Assembly (NCBI GenBank): GCA_024763595.1
Contig: JANTFK010000069.1
Location: forward strand, 1 to 11,026
Direction: 5' to 3'
From: Bacteroidales bacterium
GTDB taxonomy: Bacteria; Bacteroidota; Bacteroidia; Bacteroidales; GCA-2748055
Length of the DNA stretch: 11,026 nucleotides
Positions 6,891 to 11,026 of the stretch are shown in pieces (positions within the stretch are counted from its first letter, which is position 1; every line of letters begins with the position of its first letter). The notes below the pieces were generated by a model. The model was not told where the DNA came from and searched no databases. It was given only the letters and a program-made list of their open reading frames with translations. The translations under genes were made by a program, and so were the position numbers.

Positions 6891-9110
6891 ATGTTATTCC
6901 GGAGAATCACATATCGCCGAATCCTGAAACTCTTTCTCTTTCTGCTCTCCGGAGTGGTGTTGATCAGCGGGCTGTTTATCGTATTGGTCCTGGCAGGGGC
7001 TTTTGGAAAAATACCGGATAACCGGGCATTAAAACAGATACAGAACCCTGTGGCTACAGAGGTCTATTCGGCCGATGGTGTGCTGATGGGAACATACTAC
7101 ATCCAGAACAGGCAGTACCTTGAACCATCCGAAATACCCGAAAGCATCAGCCAGGCGCTGATCGCAACAGAGGATATCCGTTTTTACGAGCATCATGGTA
7201 TAGACCTGCGAAGCCTTTTCCGTGTCTTTTTTAAGACGCTGCTACTTGGAAACGAGGGATCCGGGGGTGGCAGTACCCTTACCCAGCAGCTGGCCAAGAA
7301 CCTCTATCCCCGTGAGGATTTCGGTCTCCTCACCATGCCGGTGAATAAAGTCAGGGAGATGGCCACTGCCCGCCGCATGGAAAGCGTCTACACCAAGGAT
7401 GAGATCCTGGAGCTGTATCTCAGCACGGTACCTTTCGGGGAGAATACCTACGGTATCAAAACTGCTTCCAGGCGTTTTTTCAATAAGGATCCGCAGGATC
7501 TGCGCCAGGAGGAATCAGCGGTGCTGGTGGGCATGCTGAAGGCAACCGGAAGCTACAACCCGGTGCAAAACCCTGAGAGTGCCCGGAAGCGCCGCAATGT
7601 GGTGCTGGCCCAACTGGCCGGATATGGCTTTTTAGACATCGCTGCGGCTGATTCCCTGCAGGCCCTGCCCCTGGTAGTGAATTACCACCCTTTGCCCCAT
7701 AATGCCGGTATTGCCCCCTATTTTAGGGAGTATATCAGGGCAGCACTGGATACATGGTGTAGTGAGCACTATAAAAATGGGTCGGACCATTACAATCTCT
7801 ACACCGATGGTCTGAAGGTGTATACAACCATTGACAGCCGGTTACAGCAGTATGCCGAAGAGGCAATGGCCGAGCATATGGCCCACTTGCAGGAGCTCTT
7901 TGAGAAACAGTGGAAGGGAGATGACCTGTGGAAGGGGTTGACAATGGATCAATTGCTGATCAATTATGACGGTCCCCGCCGTCCCGGCATGGCAAAGGAG
8001 GCCCCAAGAGAGATGGAGCTCTTCACCTGGAATGGTTTACAGAAGAGATCGTACAATACGATGGATTCGATCAAACATTTTCTCCGGTTCCTGCAGGCGG
8101 GCTTCCTGGCCATGGATGTGAGAACAGCTGAAATCAGGGCATGGGTGGGTGGTATCAACCACGAATACTTCAAGTATGACCATGTGCTGGCCAGGCGTCA
8201 GGCCGGATCCACTTTTAAGCCTCTTGTTTACCTGGAGGCACTGGAACAGGGGATCTCTCCCTGCGACTATTTTCCCAATGACAGTGTGGTATATCATGCG
8301 TATGACGACTGGACACCCGGAAATGCAGATCATACTTACGGGGGATACTATTCCATGCGGGGAGCACTGGTGCACTCGGTCAACACGGTGAGTGTGGAAC
8401 TGTTGATGCAGGTTGGCATAGACAGTGTCCTTGCGCTGTGTCAAAAAGCGGGTATACATTCACCGTTGCCTGCTGTTCCCTCGCTGGCACTGGGTTCAGG
8501 GGCTGTTTCACTCTATGAGATGGTGGGGGTCTATCAGGCCATTGCAAACCGGGGAATAGCCAGAGAACCGGCCTGTATCAAAAGGATCGAGGACCGGAAT
8601 GGAAAGGTGCTTGATACGATGGGCGCCGCGGTTGAGGGCACTTCAATCTGCACTCCCGAAAATGCCGAAATGATGATTGAGATGTTAAGGGGTGTGGTAA
8701 ATGAAGGTACGGCATCCGGATTACGTACACGTTACAGGATGGCTTCAGATATGGCAGGTAAAACCGGTACAACACAGCATAATACCGATGGCTGGTTCAT
8801 TGGCTTTACCCCCGGTATGGTAGCTGGTGCATGGGTGGGCGGGGATCTGCAGAATATTCGCTTTAAAACCCTGCAATACGGACAGGGCGCTTATGCTGCC
8901 ATGCCTCTCTGGTCGGGTTTCATGCAAAGAGCCTTTCAGGATGATCGATGGAGCAGCCTGCAGGATGAACGATTCACGATCAGTGAAACTGCACGAAGCC
9001 AGCTGTTGTGCGATGATTACAGGGAGAAAAGACCCTTTCAGTTCACACCTTTTGAAAAGCTGAAAGAAAGCAATTTCTTCAGAAAGTTGTTCAGACGAAA
9101 AAAGCGGTAA
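6891..9110 (+). CDS. Class A penicillin-binding protein (bifunctional GT51 transglycosylase / transpeptidase), PBP1A type
   Basis: This 739-residue enzyme polymerises lipid II and cross-links peptidoglycan at the outer face of the inner membrane. A basic N-terminus leads into one membrane helix (about 12-36). The GT51 domain (about 60-240) has the catalytic Glu motif EDIRFYEHHG (E94), GGGSTLTQQLAKN (125-137) and EILELYLS (171-178). A linker follows. The transpeptidase domain (about 400-680) has all three active-site motifs: STFK with nucleophile S440 and K443, SVN (496-498) and KTGT (624-627). All catalytic residues are present, so it should be active. The C-terminus is strongly basic (RKLFRRKKR) with no extra domain. 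The length is normal for the Bacteroidota version. It is a single gene, bounded by a hairpin at 6852-6873 and one over its own stop codon, and has no functional tie to its neighbours. Confidence 0.95.
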   Translation: MLFRRITYRRILKLFLFLLSGVVLISGLFIVLVLAGAFGKIPDNRALKQIQNPVATEVYSADGVLMGTYYIQNRQYLEPSEIPESISQALIATEDIRFYEHHGIDLRSLFRVFFKTLLLGNEGSGGGSTLTQQLAKNLYPREDFGLLTMPVNKVREMATARRMESVYTKDEILELYLSTVPFGENTYGIKTASRRFFNKDPQDLRQEESAVLVGMLKATGSYNPVQNPESARKRRNVVLAQLAGYGFLDIAAADSLQALPLVVNYHPLPHNAGIAPYFREYIRAALDTWCSEHYKNGSDHYNLYTDGLKVYTTIDSRLQQYAEEAMAEHMAHLQELFEKQWKGDDLWKGLTMDQLLINYDGPRRPGMAKEAPREMELFTWNGLQKRSYNTMDSIKHFLRFLQAGFLAMDVRTAEIRAWVGGINHEYFKYDHVLARRQAGSTFKPLVYLEALEQGISPCDYFPNDSVVYHAYDDWTPGNADHTYGGYYSMRGALVHSVNTVSVELLMQVGIDSVLALCQKAGIHSPLPAVPSLALGSGAVSLYEMVGVYQAIANRGIAREPACIKRIEDRNGKVLDTMGAAVEGTSICTPENAEMMIEMLRGVVNEGTASGLRTRYRMASDMAGKTGTTQHNTDGWFIGFTPGMVAGAWVGGDLQNIRFKTLQYGQGAYAAMPLWSGFMQRAFQDDRWSSLQDERFTISETARSQLLCDDYREKRPFQFTPFEKLKESNFFRKLFRRKKR

Positions 9111-9139
9111 TCAAAGTTTTAACAAATGCCGCTTTCTTC
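9097..9139 (+). terminator. Hairpin overlapping the PBP stop codon, likely terminator
   Basis: AAAGCGG (9101-9107) pairs exactly with CCGCTTT (9129-9135). U-G and A-U pairs extend it inward to 9109/9127, and after one mismatch three more pairs extend it outward (9097-9099 with 9137-9139). The loop of about 17 bases is A/T-rich. The stem includes part of the TAA stop (9108-9110). The descending side is T-rich (CTTTCTTCTTG) but not a clean T run, so termination strength is uncertain. Confidence 0.45.
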
Positions 9140-9211
9140 TTGCATCAGTGATGTTTATCAACAACCAATCCTGCCGATCCCAGACATAGGTTTATCAGTA
9201 CGGATTGACTC

Positions 9212-9234
9212 TTCCCGCAGCAAACTGCGAGGAA
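9212..9234 (+). other. Stable nine-pair hairpin in the PBP-sulfatase spacer
   Basis: TTCC (9212-9215) and CGCAG (9216-9220) pair with CTGCG (9225-9229) and GGAA (9231-9234). The loop is CAAA and a single A (9230) is bulged. No T tract follows on either strand, so it is not a typical intrinsic terminator. It lies 25 bases upstream of the candidate sulfatase promoter. It may be the 3' end of the PBP transcript or a protein-binding site. The rest of 9111-9330 shows no convincing gene. Confidence 0.4.
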
Positions 9235-9258
9235 ATTCAATGTCCAACCCATTCCCGG

Positions 9259-9290
9259 CTTGAATGCCTTGATTCTTATCACTAATTTAG
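9259..9290 (+). promoter_or_regulatory. Candidate Bacteroidota-type promoter for the sulfatase gene
   Basis: CTTG at 9259-9262 and TAATTTAG at 9283-9290 are separated by 20 bases, matching 10 of 12 positions of TTTG-N19/20-TAnnTTTG with the correct spacing. An overlapping alternative is CTTG at 9268-9271 with TAATTTTT at 9293-9300 (21 bases). Either would start the transcript roughly 25-35 bases before ATG 9331, a usual leader length in this phylum. A promoter is expected here because the hairpin at 9097-9139 should cut off read-through from the PBP gene. Confidence 0.4.
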
Positions 9291-9330
9291 GGTAATTTTT
9301 CAGGGAAGTTCTGAATGACTTAAAAAGATA

Positions 9331-11026
9331 ATGATGATCAGGAAAGATTTAATTTACACAGTTGTCTGGCTGCTGCCTTTGATGCTGATGTTCTCGTGCA
9401 ATGAGCAGCGGGAGCAGGCAAAGCCAAACATAGTGCTGGTCATGTGTGATCAGCTGCGTTTTGACAGGCTGGGTGCAACGGGTGATACGGTGATCAAAAC
9501 ACCGCAAATTGACGCCCTGTCACATGAAGGCCTGTTGTTTACAAATGCCTATTGCCCCTCCCCTGTCTGTGCCCCGTCAAGGGCTTCGGTCAAGACAGGA
9601 TTGTTTCCTCCGGGCAACGGAGTGATAGCCAACTGGGTTCCTTTTAAGGAGCAGGTGGCAGGCACAACGGATATTGACCGTTACCTGCTTATGGAAAGGC
9701 TCAGGACCCTGGGTTACACGACGGGAATGGCGGGCAAACTTCATTTTGTGCCGGCAGATGATTCCTTTGGATTTGATTATAAAGCGTTGCATGATGCACC
9801 TTATTCGGTATATGCCGACGATGATAAGCATTCTGACTATATTAAATGGTTAAAGGAGTCGTATTTCAGGGAGAGCGATAAGGATATTGTGGGAATTTTT
9901 GATGCCGATGAGTCGTGCTTTTCTGAAGATATCTACAGGTTTATTATGGGAAGTGGATGGCGGACGGAAGCCCAGCATGATATTCCCTGGACCGTGGAAC
10001 GGTCAGTGGATTTTATTGAGCACCGGGACAAAGAAAAACCATTCTTCCTTTTCACATCCTTTTTTGGCCCGCATCAGCCTTACCTGGCGCCTCCTCCATG
10101 GGATACCTTGTACAAACCGGATGATATTGTCCTGGGTCCCAGATTCTATGCTACCCTGGAAAAGAGCCCCATATTCCGGATGAGTGCACTGGGTGGCAGG
10201 TTATCCGACAAGTTGCGTTCTGAATGGGACGAGCAAACATACAGGAAGGTTATTGCTGCCTATTACGGGCAAATATCGATGATAGACCATTACCTGGGTA
10301 AATTGTTTGATGCATTGAAGGAGCGTGGTTTATGGGATAATACCTGGATCATTTTTGTAGCCGATCACGGGGATTTTAATGGTGCCTACGGAACCTTTTT
10401 CAAGGGAGCCATGTATGATGTGAGCGCCAAAGTTCCTTTGATCATCAAGCCTGCAACCGGAAAGGGTAAAAAACCTGTGGAAGGAGAGGGTATTAAGGGG
10501 GTCAGGGAGGAGCTGGTAAGTACCATTGACCTCTATGGAACCATCCTGGATATTGCCGGTGATAAAACCTGGCGTGATCTTCCCGAAATGGAATCCGTAT
10601 CACTTCTTCCCCTGGTCCGGAACATGGGTGTATCACAATGGAAAGATGAGGTCTGGTCCGTTATCGGTGCAGATCCCGAAAATAACCTCTGTATGCTCAG
10701 GTCGGATTCATTAAAGATAATCAGGAAAGCTGTCAGTAACGGGGAGCCCCTGTATGAGCTTTATGATTTTAAAAGGGACTCCTTTGAGACAGAGAATTTG
10801 TATGGGCAGGCCTCCTATCTGGAAACCGGGGAAATGCTCAGGGATAAAATTGATGCCTGGTGGAAAAAACAGGCCGGACGGTATCCCGTAAAGGTGCCTG
10901 TATACGCTTGGATGGGAGGACCTCATGAGGCTACCGACCGGGAGATCAGAGCGAATTTTACAGATTTGAAGAATAAGGGAGTAACCGGCCTTATGTACCA
11001 TGGTGGTCATGATCCGGAAACCTATC
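9331..11026 (+). CDS. Lipoprotein sulfatase with a second TIM-barrel-like domain beginning at its C-terminus (cut by right edge)
   Basis: The frame is open from ATG 9331 to the edge (565 codons). The start MMIRKDLIYTVV leads to FSC with a probable lipid-modified C23; the lipobox is imperfect (F at -2). ATG 9334 is an equal alternative start. Residues about 33-514 are a type I sulfatase: NIVLVMCDQLRFD (metal D40), C80-A-P-S-R84 (CxPSR; C80 becomes formylglycine), GKLH (135-138), GPHQPY (246-251), ADHGD (D345, H346) and K358. It should remove sulfate esters from glycans, outside the cytoplasm, and needs a maturase encoded elsewhere. The sulfatase fold normally ends near IDAWWKKQ (507-514). Here the frame continues as VPVYAWMGGPH (522-532), a helix (536-549), then GVTGLMYHGGHDPETY (550-565), which reads as the first strand-helix-strand of a TIM barrel. 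It is probably a fused hydrolase domain; its extent lies beyond the window. Exact substrate unknown. Confidence 0.85.
   Translation, partial: MMIRKDLIYTVVWLLPLMLMFSCNEQREQAKPNIVLVMCDQLRFDRLGATGDTVIKTPQIDALSHEGLLFTNAYCPSPVCAPSRASVKTGLFPPGNGVIANWVPFKEQVAGTTDIDRYLLMERLRTLGYTTGMAGKLHFVPADDSFGFDYKALHDAPYSVYADDDKHSDYIKWLKESYFRESDKDIVGIFDADESCFSEDIYRFIMGSGWRTEAQHDIPWTVERSVDFIEHRDKEKPFFLFTSFFGPHQPYLAPPPWDTLYKPDDIVLGPRFYATLEKSPIFRMSALGGRLSDKLRSEWDEQTYRKVIAAYYGQISMIDHYLGKLFDALKERGLWDNTWIIFVADHGDFNGAYGTFFKGAMYDVSAKVPLIIKPATGKGKKPVEGEGIKGVREELVSTIDLYGTILDIAGDKTWRDLPEMESVSLLPLVRNMGVSQWKDEVWSVIGADPENNLCMLRSDSLKIIRKAVSNGEPLYELYDFKRDSFETENLYGQASYLETGEMLRDKIDAWWKKQAGRYPVKVPVYAWMGGPHEATDREIRANFTDLKNKGVTGLMYHGGHDPETY

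Noticed and set aside
9126..9263. Possible 45-codon ORF (starts MPLSSCISD) in the PBP-sulfatase spacer
   Set aside because: Its start lies in the hairpin over the PBP stop, it has no Shine-Dalgarno sequence or promoter of its own, its composition is not protein-like, and it runs through the second hairpin.
1750..11026. Treating the GH20 and sulfatase genes as one polysaccharide utilisation locus
   Set aside because: No SusC/SusD pair or dedicated regulator is present. A penicillin-binding protein and a T9SS unit, with hairpins between, separate the two genes.

Overview
The window looks like a chromosomal segment of a Bacteroidota bacterium that carries a type IX secretion system, probably a free-living or gut-associated Bacteroidales or Cytophagales-like lineage rather than Bacteroides itself. 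The main evidence is a protein (5089-6813) ending in a type A T9SS sorting domain (YPNP at the domain start, DLSHLPAGLY near its end). Supporting signs are the almost complete lack of Shine-Dalgarno sequences, short A/T-rich leaders, Sec- and lipoprotein-exported enzymes, and a Cys-type sulfatase close to a GH20-family enzyme. No RNA genes, CRISPR arrays, insertion sequences or long repeats were seen.

Layout. A leftward exported protein of unknown function is cut by the left edge (1-317). Across a 172-base divergent spacer, a rightward block begins: a PchB-like chorismate mutase/isochorismate lyase (490-804), a DRE-TIM metallolyase-type aldolase (816-1766), and a secreted GH20-like hexosaminidase (1750-4119, overlapping the aldolase by 17 bases). 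A short lipoprotein (4158-4502) follows and looks like the N-terminal part of a DUF6528-type protein. After a 147-base spacer come a four-helix membrane protein (4650-5111) and, overlapping it by 23 bases, the T9SS-sorted protein (5089-6813). A hairpin with a T tract closes that unit. A class A penicillin-binding protein (6891-9110) stands alone between two hairpins. Last, a lipoprotein sulfatase (9331 to the right edge) has its own candidate promoter and continues past the sulfatase fold into the start of what looks like a second, TIM-barrel-like domain.

How the genes fit together. The hexosaminidase and sulfatase suggest use of sulfated, amino-sugar-containing glycans, but no SusC/SusD pair is present, so this is not a canonical polysaccharide utilisation locus. 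The chorismate mutase and aldolase sit together with no other aromatic or siderophore genes and may form a small two-step module of unknown product. The penicillin-binding protein is a housekeeping cell-wall enzyme. The points most worth a second look are the sulfatase fusion, the orphan mutase/aldolase pair (the aldolase lacks the usual catalytic His), and the shortened DUF6528-like lipoprotein.
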